Assembly (NCBI RefSeq): GCF_000699445.3
Contig: NC_067197.1
Span: forward strand, 23,233,809-23,297,808
Length of the DNA stretch: 64,000 nt
Direction: 5' to 3'
Origin: Schistosoma haematobium
Lineage: Eukaryota > Platyhelminthes > Trematoda > Strigeidida > Schistosomatidae
Positions 1 through 10,504 of this stretch are shown here, piece after piece; positions within the stretch are counted from its first letter, which is position 1; every line of letters starts with the position of its first letter. Both the position numbers and the translations under genes were made by a program. Below the pieces are notes generated by a model, which searched no databases, was not told where the DNA came from, and saw nothing but the letters and a program-made list of their open reading frames with translations.

Positions 1-134
1 AAACGCTAGCCAGAAAAAATTATTCAAACTTTTCAAACTCTGCCCTGGGAGTCAGAAGGTCCTCATTTAGAAGAATTATGACGCTCCATGATGAAAGCCG
101 AATTCCTTCGGAAGTTACGAGGCCGATGCCCCTT

Positions 135-1110
135 CTGACAACCAGAGCGACTATCTATCTAGGTACATGGAATGTTCGTACAATGTGGGACACCGGAAGA
201 GCCTTCCAAATTGCTGCAGAAATGAGAAGATACAACTTAGAGGTACTTGGTATCAGTGAAACACATTGGACACAAGTTGGACAACAACGACTAGCTACAG
301 GAGAGCTCCTGTTATATTCCGGCCATGAAGAAGAAAATGTCCCACATACACAAGGAGTTGCATTGATGCTGTCCAAACAAGCGCAAAATGCGCTTATAGG
401 ATGGGAATCTAATGGACCAAGGATCATCAAAGCCTCGTTCAAAACAAAAAAGAGGGCACTTCAATGAACATCATCCGATGCTATGCGCCTACCAACGACT
501 ACAATGAAGACGCTAAAGATCAATTCTACAATAGGCTGCAGTCAATCGTCGAGAAGTGCCCAACAAAGGACCTGACCATTCTGATGGGAGATTTCAACGC
601 CAAGGTTGGAACGGACAACACTGGATATGAAGACATCATGGGACGAGACGGACTGGGAGAAAGAAACGAAAATGGTGAGAGATTTGCGAACCTATGTGCC
701 TTCAATAAACTGGTCATAGGCGGCACCATATTCCCACATAAACGCATACACAAAACCACATGGACTCCACCGGATCACACCACGCAAAACCAAATCCACC
801 ATATTTGAATCAACAAATCGTTCAGGAGGACTATAGAGGACGTGAGAACCAAGAGAGGAGCTGATATAACATCAGATCATCACTTGCTGGTCGCCAAGAT
901 GAAATTGAAACTCAAGAAGCACTGGACAATGGGGCAGACAATATCACAAAAGTTCAATACGGCCTTTCTTAAGGATACTAACAAACTCAACAAATTCAAG
1001 ATAGACCTCAGCAACAAGTTCCAGGCCTTTCATGATCTACTCAATGGAGAAGGAACTACTATGGAGAGCAACATACCATTAGGTTCTGGACCACAAGGAA
1101 TGGATCACTG
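135..1110 (+). pseudogene. RTE endonuclease domain, broken
   Basis: The translation shows the endonuclease blocks in order: GTWNVRT at the N-terminus (about 160), ISETHW (about 255), a GDFNAKVG block (about 587-610) and SDHHLL (about 872-890). These are the metal- and DNA-binding motifs of the APE-type nuclease that nicks target DNA for target-primed reverse transcription. The reading frame shifts near 455-470 (in an A-rich run) and meets a stop near 806, so three pieces in different frames make up the domain. It is followed directly by the RT region of the same element. Confidence 0.85.
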
Positions 1111-1248
1111 TTGATACACTGGATAAGATTCAGGAAAGGAGGGGCAAGAAGGCAGCAATCAATACTAGTCGAACAAGAGCAGAAAATGCCAAGGCACAAG
1201 CTGAATACACAGAAGTAAACAAACAAGCATCAGAACCGACAAACGTAT

Positions 1249-3027
1249 GTGGAAGATCTAGCAACGACGGCGGAAAAGGCTGCAAGAGAAGGAGACGTGA
1301 GACAACTGTATGACACGACAAAGAAACTCTCTGGAAATCGCCTGAAAGCAGAACGACCAGTGAAAAGCAAGGAGGGCGAGGTAATCACCAACATTGAAGA
1401 GCAACAAAACAGGTGGGTAGAAAACTTCAAACAACTCTTGAATCGACCAGCTCCACTGAACCCACCCAACGTCGAAGCAGCACCCACGGACCTCCCAATC
1501 AATGTTGGCCCACCAACGATTGAAGAAATCAGCATGGCCATCAGACAAATCAAGAGTGGCAAAGCAGCAGGACCGGACAACATTCCAGCAGAGGCACTGA
1601 AGGCAGACATAGCGGCAACTGCAAGGATACTCCACATTCTCTTCAACAAGATCTGGGATGAGGAACAAGTACCAACAGACTGGAAAGAAGGACTTCTGAT
1701 CAAAATACCGAAGAAAGGCGATCTCAGCAAGTGTGATAACTACAGGGGCATCACTCTTCTCTCAATACCGGGAAAATTCTACAACAGGGTATTGTTAAAC
1801 AGGATGAAGGACTGCGTAGACGCCCTACTTCGTGACCAACAGGCAGGATTCCGTAAGGATAGATCGTGTACAGACCAAATCGCAACTCTACGGATCATTG
1901 TGGAACAATCAATTGAATGGAATTCATCACTCTACATCAACTTCATTGACTACGAAAAGGCATTTGATAGCGTGGACAGAACAACACTATGGAAACTTCT
2001 TCGACACTACGGCGTGCCTCAGAAGATAGTCAACATCATACAGAGTTCATATGATGGATTACACTGCAGAATCGTGCATGGAGGAGAGTTGACAAAGTCG
2101 TTCAAAGTGATGACCGGTAGTAGACAAGGTTGCTTACTCTCACCCTTTCTCTTTCTCCTGGTGATCGACTGGATCATGAAGACGTCAACATCTGAAGGGA
2201 AGCGCGGGATACAATGGACATCTAAGATGAAGTTGGACGATCTAGACTTCGCAGACGATCTGGTCCTTCTATCCCAAACGGAACAACAGATGCAGGAGAA
2301 GACGAACAGTGTGGCAGCAGCCTCAGAAGCAGTAGGTCTCGATATACACAAAGGGTAAAGCAGGATTCTCCGATACAACACAGCATGCACCAATCCAATC
2401 ACAATTGATGGAGAAGATTTGGAAGATGTAAAAACCTTTACATATTTGGGCAGCATCATTGATGAAAAGGGTGGATCTGATGCAGTTGTGAAGGCGCGGA
2501 TCGGCAAAGCAAGAGCAGCATATTTACAACTGAGGAACATCTGGAACTCAAAGCAACTGTCAACCAACACCAAGGTCAGGATTTTCAATACAAATGTCAA
2601 GACAGTTCTACTGTATGGGGCAGAAACCTGGAGAACTACGAAAGCCATCATCCAGAAAATACAGGTGTTTATTAACAATTGTCTACGCAAAATACTTCAG
2701 ATCCGTTGGCCGGACACTATTAGCAACAACGTACTGTGGGAGAGAACAAACCAGATCCCAGTGGAGGAAGAAATCAGGAAGAAGCGCTGGAAGTGGATAG
2801 GAAACACATTGAGGTAAGCGCCAAACTGCGTCACAAGACAAGCCCTCACATGGAATCCTGAAGATCAAAGGAAAAGAGGAAGACCGAAGAACACAGTATG
2901 CCGAGAAATGGAAACAGACATGAGAAAAATGAACAAGAATTGGATGGAACTAGAAAAGAAGGCCCAGGACAGAGTGGGTTGGAGAATGCTGGTCGGTGGC
3001 CTATGCTCCATTGAGAGTGACAGGCGA

Positions 3028-3031
<4 letters not shown>
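1249..3031 (+). pseudogene. RTE reverse transcriptase region, two in-frame stops
   Basis: A long open frame from 1249 carries the LINE RT blocks: a GPDNIPAE block (about 1570), NYRGITLL (about 1737), QAGFRKDRSC (about 1840), FIDYEKAFDSV (about 1942), SRQGCLLSPFLF (about 2118) and the catalytic FADD (about 2248-2260). The frame is cut by TAA at 2356-2358 but continues unchanged through the thumb and C-terminal region (TYLGSIID at about 2440; LLYGAETW at about 2610), meets another stop at 2815-2817, and ends at TAA 3029-3031, where the tail begins. The frame is otherwise preserved, so the inactivating mutations look fairly recent. Confidence 0.9.
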
Positions 3032-3119
<88 letters not shown>

Positions 3120-3429
3120 GGTAGCAAGGCAAGAGTGCAAGTGAGTGAGGCAAGGTGAGTAAAGTGAGCAAGTGAGCAAGTGCAAGTGAGTAAGTAGATA
3201 GTAAGTAGAGTAGAAGTAGTGAGGTAAGAGTGTAAGTAAGTAGTAAGTAGCAGTAAGTGAGTAGTAAGGTGCAAGTGAGTAAGTGAGTGAAGTAGCAAGT
3301 GAGAAGGTAGAAGCAAGTAAGTGAAGTGAAGCAAGAGCAAGTAGAGCAAGTAGCAAGTAGTAGCAAGTAGTAAGTGCAGTAGGAAGCAAGTAGCAAGTAG
3401 TAGTAAGTAAGTAAGGCAAGTAAGTAAGT

Positions 3430-3474
<45 letters not shown>

Positions 3475-3480
3475 CTAAAT
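3027..3480 (+). repeat. Expanded TAAG microsatellite forming the tail of the RTE element
   Basis: About 90 bases of near-perfect tetranucleotide AAGT/TAAG (3028-3118) are followed by about 300 bases of degenerate units mixing taag, caag, gtga and gtagc, then another pure TAAG block (about 3420-3475). It starts exactly at the end of the RTE coding frame, so it derives from the element's 3' tail. The plus strand is almost devoid of C. The long minus-strand open frames rich in Leu-Thr-Tyr are artefacts of the repeat and are not genes. Confidence 0.9.
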
Positions 3481-5253
3481 AAGTAGCTTAACCATACAGA
3501 GTCTACATCTAATACACAGTCAGACAGATATGATAAACCTGGGGAGAAGAAATACAATGGAATACAATAATTTGGAACATTATTTAAGCTACGGCGGTTG
3601 TGATATTTGTACGAACTAATGATTCCTTTTTACTTGATAGCCTCCCGATTTCGAATTCCAAATTATGTACGTTTGTTTGTGTTATTCTAATTCTATTTGC
3701 TGTAAATTGCACTACTTCGAAAGTTCCCGGTTAGACCAATATTTCACGTACTTACAATTATCAAAAGGTTTGAGCATCTCAGTGGACGGATCTCAATCAG
3801 AACCGTCTCTAGAACTACACGAATCCGTAGACAACTATTGACATTTCTCTCCAGAATTCTCCAGACTTTTGAGTTATAGCGAATTGATGTATGGCAAATT
3901 CGAAGATATATATCTGATCATGTGTTATATTGTGTGACACACTTGAAGGAAGAGATTCAACAATTTCCATCATTTGCATTATTTTCCAACTAATCATCTG
4001 ACAAGTAATTTCTTTTATAGTCCTGTTGACTGGACAATTTTTAATGCTAACAATGAAATTACCTTGTTCAGGATAATTTCCTTAAACACTATTAAACCAT
4101 TTAAATCCATCAAAATTGCCTGAATTCAGAGAGAAGATAACGAACAGAATTACTCTTAATTCCCAGTAGAAACTCACCAAAACAGGTAAGACCGCTATAA
4201 ATCGTGGCACACAGGTGAAGAAATCTCATTCAAAATTAAAACCAATATCTTTGACGTCATTTCAATTCATTGCACAACGTGTCTTATGATGCTGATAAAC
4301 CTGTGAAGTTCAAGCCCAATCAGATGAACCGACCTGGATCCCACTGCTCTTCTTTGCAGGACTCAATTGATGAAGCGCCATAGAGGTGTATCGACATATT
4401 GAACTCAAGGGAGATATCAGAGACAAAAGATAAAACACAAAAAGAGAATAAGTAAACTGAAGGGCTCATTGCTTGTAATAAACTTTAATGTTAATCTCCA
4501 AACAACAAAAGCGACAAAAATACGGCATTCAGTTTCCTTTTCAGCACCTATGTGCGTTTGCCTAAGTTTCACTTACTCTACTAGAGTTTCAGTGAAAATA
4601 TAATACCATAGTGAATTAGTTTCACACAGTGCCATGATGCAGTAATCACTGTGATATCACTGGTGAAACGACAGCACATCATTTTGTTAACAATACGGAA
4701 GACAAAGATAATAAAATACAGAATAGTGACAAAATTGACCACACACTCGGTGGACAGAAAACACTGTCCAAACACAGCTGAACACTTATCTATGAAATGA
4801 AATAACTGAAAAAGTGAAAGTATTGAGTTTTAAATACTGACATAATGCAATAATCTTAAGTAATATAAAAACAACTAAGTAAAAAAAATTATCATCAATC
4901 TCCATGACAAAACTAATTACTAAAGCATATAATTAACCTAAGTGACAGATGAATGATGTAAACAATTCTATTTAAAATTTAGTTAAAATATACATTCCTG
5001 TTCTTCCAGTTCTTCTGATTGTCACTATGTCGATAAGAATTTCAATGAAATCCGGACATTATTCATATTATCACGCCTCTTATCCAAAACACATCAACAC
5101 ACGTTGTATCGGAGATACGGAGAAAGAAAAGAAAGTTGAGAGTGGGCGTGGATATGATCAAACATTTGGAAATAGAACTCAATATCATTTAAATCTCATT
5201 CAAAATAAACTCACTAGACAATTTCATAAAGTTCATTATTGACTCTTAACTAA
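3481..5253. other. AT-rich non-coding stretch, nothing recognised
   Basis: No open frame with a recognisable domain, splice-flanked exon or repeat family was seen. The stretch lies between the RTE tail and the stop codon of the small minus-strand gene, and its left part may be that gene's 3' flank. Confidence 0.4.
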
Positions 5254-5607
5254 TTAGTTAACATACATAATTGTACGATCAAAAGAAGCAAAATTCACAT
5301 AAGCATTTTGAACTTCCTTAACACCTGCATTTTTCCCATCCTTCACTTGTTTAGTGTCAGGTCCAAGCGTGAGAGTACGATCGCACATTCCAGCCACATC
5401 TTGAAGAAATGATGATAATAATAGTCCTTGAGCTTTACCCAACAAACATTCCTTGTATATTTCAGGATCTGTAGGTGATTGTATCCTAAATACAAAAATG
5501 CTGTAATTGATCTGGACTTGATTTATTGAAACAAGGTCTAGATGTTTTCATGCACCACTCACTTTTCACGAACGAGTAAAATAATTGCCACCAAATCCAT
5601 TGGGTAA
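5254..5607 (-). CDS. Unidentified small gene or 3' end of a larger gene: two spliced exons
   Basis: On the minus strand an exon at 5607-5563 ends at a strong donor (AAAA|GTGAGT). The next exon begins after a good acceptor (TTTGTATTTAG at 5486-5496) and runs 5485-5254 to a TAA stop. The reading frame is kept exactly across the 77-base intron (phase 2). If translation starts at the ATG at 5600-5598 the product is 89 residues, beginning MDLVAIILLVREK and ending FDRTIMYVN. A TTTACAG acceptor-like site just before 5607 allows the first piece to be an internal exon of a longer gene instead. I do not recognise the protein. It has a hydrophobic N-terminal stretch, then a mixed helical-looking region (LLGKAQGLLLSSFLQDVAGM), with no membrane segment in the last half. 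The splice and frame coherence is the main support; function is unknown. Confidence 0.55.
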
Positions 5608-6039
5608 CTGTAAACAACTGTAGCGAATGCTGAGAATTGACGGCTTTCCTTTTACTTTAACTATGTTCAAATTTGACAAAATGATCTGTGTAGTTATACT
5701 TAGTAAATCTTGTGTTTGGAATCATTCTTATTTTCTTTTATTGCAAATAACATTTTTGTTTACGAAAATCATCGATCGTGGGTTATGGCGATTTCAAGAA
5801 GTTGAGAAAAGCGATAAAAACTGTGGCGTATTTTTCTGTATAAGCTAAGCAGCTGCTATTAAGTTAAATGATGTATTCCACAGAGGACGTCATTCTATTA
5901 CGGATGAAACTATAAAAGCTTGCAAGCGCATATTCCTCAAGTTTTTACATTAAATTAATTTTTTCGTTTTAAAAATTATTGGAAGATAACATATTGGATC
6001 GTGTGGAAAATAATTACAACCGATTGCCAACTGCTTATG
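5608..6039. other. Intergenic or upstream region of the small minus-strand gene
   Basis: AT-rich, with no recognised coding or repeat signal. It could contain the promoter or an upstream intron of the two-exon gene to its left. Confidence 0.3.
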
Positions 6040-6932
6040 GGCTACAATTTATTTGCGATTCTTGGAATACGTCAACGCAAACCCCATGAAGAATCGAATT
6101 ATAGTAAATGCGTCTTTGTCTCCAGTTATAACTCGCCACATTTTTACATCGTCAGCGTATAATAACATTGGAGACTGTACTATACTTGTAAGATCATTAA
6201 CGTACATTATAAAAAGTAAAGGACCTAGGACGGAACCTTGGGGTACTCCACTAAGTACTGGTCCCCAGATGGAGCACTTGGAATTAATTCTTTAATCCAT
6301 TTTAAAAGAGGTCCGGCAATACCAAGGTTTTCCAACTTCAGTAGCAGTCTATTAGATGGCACCTTGTCAAAAGCCTTACTGAAATCTATGTAGAAAACAT
6401 CCACTGAGTTTCCGTTGTCTAGCGCATTAATCCAGAACTCCCTTGCTATAAGGAGGTTCGTTGTACAGGATAGACCCTCTCTAAAACCATGCTGTGCCAT
6501 GTTCAGCAAGTTATTGGTTTCCATAAATGCCGTTATGGTCCGTTTGATTATTCTTTCCATTATTTTAATTACAACACTGGTGAAACTTACGGGTCTGTAA
6601 TTCCATAGAACTTGTCGTGGACCTGTTTTATGTATGTGAGTGACGATTGCGTCCTTCCAGTGCATAGGTGACACACCTTGGTCAAGTGACATATTGAATA
6701 TCACAGTCAGTGGGACTGCGATATATTGAGCAATATGTCTCAAGATTTTGGGGTGTAGTTCATCTGGTCCTGTTGACTTCTCCATGTTTAGGGTGCTTAG
6801 AGCCTTAAGCACATCGTTTTGGTCGAAGTCCACGGTGAGCAGCTGGTTTGTTGACTCTGTATTTGGGTCTGATTCTTTCTCTAGAGGAGGTTCCTGAGTG
6901 AAAACTGCCCCAAAATAGTCAGTCACAGCCAC
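6040..6932 (-). pseudogene. CR1-like reverse transcriptase, frameshifted and 3'-truncated
   Basis: The main frame (6932-6225) has the RT blocks STGPDELHPK, NYRPVSFTSV, QHGFREGLSC and YIDFSKAFDKV. A frameshift near 6290-6310 moves the remaining blocks, [13 protein letters not shown] (about 6250) and YADD (about 6170), into another frame. After about 6085 the sequence no longer resembles the RT thumb, so the element was truncated or partly deleted. The N-terminus overlaps the endonuclease frame at 6923-6932. Confidence 0.85.
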
Positions 6933-8104
6933 TGCTTTTTCTGATCTTCCTCTATCATTTCAAATCCACTACCTCCTTCAATTAGGTTGGTAATCGAATG
7001 ATGCATCCTTGTTCTGTAGTTTATGTACGAGAATATTTTCTTGGGCTGCTTGAGTGTAGATTGTGCCAACTGCATTTCATATTTTCTTTGAGCTCCCCGA
7101 ATTTCCGTTATACACTCGTTTCTTATCGATCTGTAGCGTTCCATCGTACCTGCTGTGCCAAGGTGGATGGCAACATCACAGCATTTCTTCTTTTGTCTTA
7201 GTAAACGTCGAATATCCCGCTCTATCCAGGGATGTCCGTGTTTCTTTTGCTTTGGGACAGTCCAGGGTATGTATGGTTGAGTTACCCGATTGTATAACTG
7301 CCTGAATAGAGTCCATGCCTCTTGCACTGATGCCTTTGAGTCAATTTCCCAGTTCTCAGCCGATGCTGCGGAGTTAATTGCCTGCATATCTGCCTTCCAT
7401 ATGTTAGGACGGGCCGGCGCAACTGTTTGACAAGCAATCTCAGCCATGAATTTGAATAAGGTGACTGCATGGTCACTTATCCCAAGTGGTGAGAGAAAAG
7501 CCATTTGACCAACGTCATCACAGTGTGTGAAGACTAAATCTAAAAGAGAAGAAGAGTCTCTTAAGTCGTATCTTGTGGGATCTCTAATGTGTTGGAATAA
7601 CGCTAGTCCAATCGAGGTTTCTAACAGTTTGCAGTCGAACAACGATATCAATGACCCTACTTCTAAGTTAACCCAGTTTATATATGGTGCATTAAAGTCG
7701 CATACTATAAAGCTTTTACCGTTGTTACACCAGGACTTAATTTTACTTAGGAGAAAATCATCTGCTACACATTCTGGACTGCGATATACTACAACTACTT
7801 CAATATCTTGCCTTCGGCATTTCAACTTACATCTCACCAGTTCACATGTTCCTGAAACATGTGCTACTGCCTCAGCTAATCTTATGGTTAGGGTACTTTT
7901 CGTGTACAGAATAACCCCGCCTCCCCTTCGGTTTAATCTATCAGCCCTATTGGTTAAAAACCCAGTCAACTGGATTTCACTATCTAATACTTCTGACGTT
8001 AACCAAGTTTCCGAGACAGCAATAACGTCCGGTTTTTCTTTGTCCACCACTGACTTGAGCTCCGCCATTTTATTTAGTAGGCTGCGAGCATTTGTGTAGC
8101 ACAC
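6923..8104 (-). pseudogene. CR1-like endonuclease and linker, open for 393 residues
   Basis: This open minus-strand frame begins with the typical YTNARSLLNK block and continues with VSETWLTS, a GGGVILYTK block, the FNAPYINW block (equivalent of GDFN) and GISDHAVTLF, the catalytic and substrate-binding motifs of LINE endonucleases. The GDFN block reads CDFNAPYINW, so the glycine is replaced. The C-terminal part is the basic linker leading into RT. Openness over nearly 400 codons suggests modest age, but the downstream RT is broken. Confidence 0.85.
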
Positions 8105-8760
8105 TTTTAAGTCTGTGGAGAGCTTTTCCTTGCCACCCAGAGTGGCTTGGGTATCGTTTTGCTCGAACTTTTACAATTTGAAAACCCTTAAGAACGAGGT
8201 TTCTTTCACCGTTTCGGCGACGCTCGTTTATTTCCGCTTCTGCAGCTCGTCTCTTAATACAATCAGATCCTCACGGACACATATTCCGGATCCAATTAGT
8301 TTACGTGAATTACTTAGAATCAGGTTCCTTTCTTCCACCGTGTTGAATGTAACCTTTAGGAAGCGGTTTTTCTGAGGACTTTCGGAATCCACCTTTTTCC
8401 TATTCTACAAAGCTTACAAATACTAACTCCTGCAACTGTATCTGGGAGTAGTTTAATCAATGATGTCTTCATATGATTGAGATGGTGTTCAAATCTTGCC
8501 TTTGGTTCTGTATTTGAAGATTCTCTTATCTTATGAAAAATGACTGATCTCTCAGAGAGATCTGTCTTGCCACACAGTGAGGATTTTTCTTCTGATAACA
8601 TCCCTTCCAATGCCTTGCTGACCAGCTGCGTTTTGCCCACAGCCTTCTCTTCCCAATTCTTTTTCTCCTTACTGAAGTCCGTTTGTCACCACCCAGGCCA
8701 GCCACACCTGGACTATGTGGAACGGTGACAGTTTTATTCAGATCTTCTATTTCGACTAGA
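8105..8760 (-). pseudogene. ORF1-like remnant of the CR1-like element
   Basis: Minus-strand pieces in different frames fit the C-terminal part of a CR1 ORF1 protein: a leucine-rich stretch with a Cys-X2-Cys (KLCRIGKRW, about 8410), then KVTFNTVEERNLILSNS and a GICVREDLIVLRDE stretch (about 8340-8250). These resemble the single-strand nucleic-acid-binding ORF1 tail of CR1 elements. Frames change near 8640 and 8360, and stops occur near 8235 and 8165. Function is inferred from position and general resemblance only. Confidence 0.5.
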
Positions 8761-9030
8761 GGTGTATGACCATACTTAAATTCTGATGATCTCGAAATAG
8801 CATACAGCTTTAAGCCTGAAGTTCCAAGTGGAAGTGTATCCCAGATTCAAAGTGACCCCAATAACGTAACTATGTGGAGCGAAAATTGGCAATTACCATC
8901 TATCCTCAACAAGTGTGTGATCATGAGTTTTGGAAAACATCTCAGTGAACTACAACGTTGCTTAAATAATAGTAGAGTTCAAACACTCAAATCAGTACAC
9001 GATCTAGGTATTAATTACACAGAGCAAGGT
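8760..9030 (+). pseudogene. LINE reverse-transcriptase C-terminal fragment in the opposite orientation
   Basis: The plus-strand frame reads SDDLEIAYSF (degenerate catalytic YADD block, about 8782-8812), then WSENWQLPSILNKC and VHDLGINYT. This matches the RT palm/thumb order of CR1/jockey LINEs, including the W-x3-W-QL and DLG-x-Y blocks. The closest visible relative here is the element at 19.7-24.2 kb, which has LLYADDLKVVYSF and DLGLRYS. A stop codon precedes the fragment and homology fades after about 9030. It abuts the 5' end of the minus-strand CR1-like element. Confidence 0.65.
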
Positions 9031-9109
9031 AAAAGGCAAGGTAAAAACGGTAATCTTTTTCAAATCCGTCCGCCGTTTCGTTCCAACGACCTTGAATGGC
9101 CTGACTAGA

Positions 9110-10274
9110 GGCGGTCATTCCGTATTTCGCTTGCCGTGGGTGTGTTGGGTCGTATGAGTATTATGTTTTTCCATATTTATGTCTTCTTTTGCTGCATGAA
9201 AAAGCACAAAATAGCTGCCAAGAGCATTAATTTAGCACTCACTGTTTTGTAGTGTACACGTTAGCTCTGTTGTTGCTTCGTAACTTGATCTGTGGTCCCA
9301 AGTGCTGTAATTAACGTCAACACCTTTATATAATTTGTTGATAAGGTCCAGAAAACAACGTAATAAAGATAAGATAACGTTAAACGTTATAGATACACAG
9401 AGTTTTTGTCAGTCGCTGATAAACAAAGAAGTTAGGACGAAATGTCAGCTCAACGGAAAGTCCTAAATATTTGTTGTACTTCTTTCAGTTAGTTTTTTCA
9501 AGGAATAAATTCCTTTAATAATTAATGCGTGTTGTCTGTAGTGCTTCATGCTCAAGTGAAAATTCAGCGGACGTAAGCGAGGCGACTCAACGTATTATGA
9601 TGAACAAGCGGTTCGGAAGCTGGATTGAATTTGATAGTGCACTAAAGGATTGTAGTGACTTACATTTATCACGAGAACGCCATTGGTTTAATGAAAACAA
9701 TTATTATTATAACCAGTTGTACCAGTGATTGTTTTACTGCGCTCGTTTGTTTAACTGTGCTAATGACAGACACATTGTGCTTCCTTTATCCTCCATTATT
9801 GTTTCGCGGTTAGTGAACCTGCTCGCACGTACTCCCTTCTGCTGCTTCTGCTTGTACCATTTCTTGGCACGATCTTGTTATTCTTCCGATACCATGAGAT
9901 CGCCAATCAAATAAAATTGGTTCTATTCGGCCTTTTGATTTTATTGGCACGTATTTCTCAGTAGCGGTGTTCATAGTCAACTGGGACTCGACACCACGCT
10001 ACAGGATTTCCATAAATTATGGAAGAAGAATTCTATGTTTTCTCAGACTATCCATGCGCACTATGTTCACAAAAACGTAAATTGTTGAAGGATATGAGAT
10101 ATAAATACTTGCTTGTGGTGTTTATTTGCACGTTTGGTCGTAAACGTAAATCAGTGAATAAAAAACCGTGAGGACTTTAGCTAATCTGTGACACTTAAGG
10201 TTTAAGTTTTAAACTGTCAGTCTAGGTTTCGAATAAGATTAGAAGGTCAAGAATATGTCATAAAATCTTACAAC
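9110..10274. other. No supported gene; short open frames only
   Basis: A 67-codon plus frame at 9525-9728 (with a FGSWIEFDSALK stretch faintly like the N-terminal region of some transposase-derived proteins) and a 61-codon frame at 9729-9914 are present, but neither has splice or domain support strong enough to call. Confidence 0.3.
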
Positions 10275-10504
10275 ATGTCTCACAACCATCCTTTTAGTAG
10301 GTCATGGATGGTTTGTGATCCGTGGAGTAGAAGATTGTCATCCAAAGAAAACGAAAACTTGAAGCCAGTAATATTGCACTCACAGTCAACAGATGAAGTT
10401 ATAGAAAGTATTAGGGAAAGAACTGGTGAGCAGGCTACCGCCGCTGGTGCCAAAGCTATGAAAGCTAATCTCTCCACTGATAAGTGTGTAGAAATATATT
10501 CCAG
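10275..10504 (+). CDS. Possible first exon of an unidentified gene
   Basis: An ATG at 10275 opens a 77-codon frame whose stop (TAG, 10506-10508) lies immediately after a possible splice donor (TTCCAG|GTAGTG), as expected if coding continues in a later exon. The peptide begins MSHNHPFSRSWMVCDPWSRR and contains an alanine/lysine-rich helical stretch (GEQATAAGAKAMKANLS). I recognise no domain and could not find a convincing partner exon downstream. It could also be a chance frame. Confidence 0.3.

Larger units (their letters stand above)
1..3031 (+). mobile_element. RTE-type non-LTR retrotransposon, near full length, 5' end beyond the window
   Basis: One element encodes an apurinic-like endonuclease followed by a reverse transcriptase and ends in a TAAG simple-repeat tail, the arrangement of RTE LINEs (SR2-like in schistosomes). 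The coding sequence is interrupted by a frameshift near 455-470, a stop near 808, another frame change near 1085-1250, and in-frame stops at 2356-2358 and 2815-2817, so this copy cannot make a full protein. The same 3' region recurs inverted at 34.6-35.4 kb and 35.8-36.4 kb. Assignment to RTE rests on the motif set and tail type; the named family is inferred. Confidence 0.9.
6040..8760 (-). mobile_element. CR1-like non-LTR retrotransposon, truncated and decayed
   Basis: Read on the minus strand it carries an ORF1-like C-terminal region (about 8760-8110), an endonuclease (about 8104-7450) and a reverse transcriptase (about 6932-6085). The RT loses homology near 6085, shortly after the YADD motif, so the 3' end is missing. 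Several frameshifts separate the pieces. The motif order and the [14 protein letters not shown] blocks fit the CR1 group of schistosome LINEs (Pido/SR1/Perere-like); the exact family was not determined. Confidence 0.85.

Noticed and set aside
1230..1730. Long minus-strand open frames opposite the RTE reverse transcriptase
   Set aside because: They are shadows of the plus-strand RT frame, with no domain of their own.
3028..3477. CRISPR-like periodic repeat
   Set aside because: It is a contiguous tetranucleotide microsatellite with no spacers, in a eukaryotic context.
2846..3557. Long minus-strand open frames rich in Leu-Thr-Tyr
   Set aside because: They are translations of the TAAG microsatellite, which has no stop in several frames.
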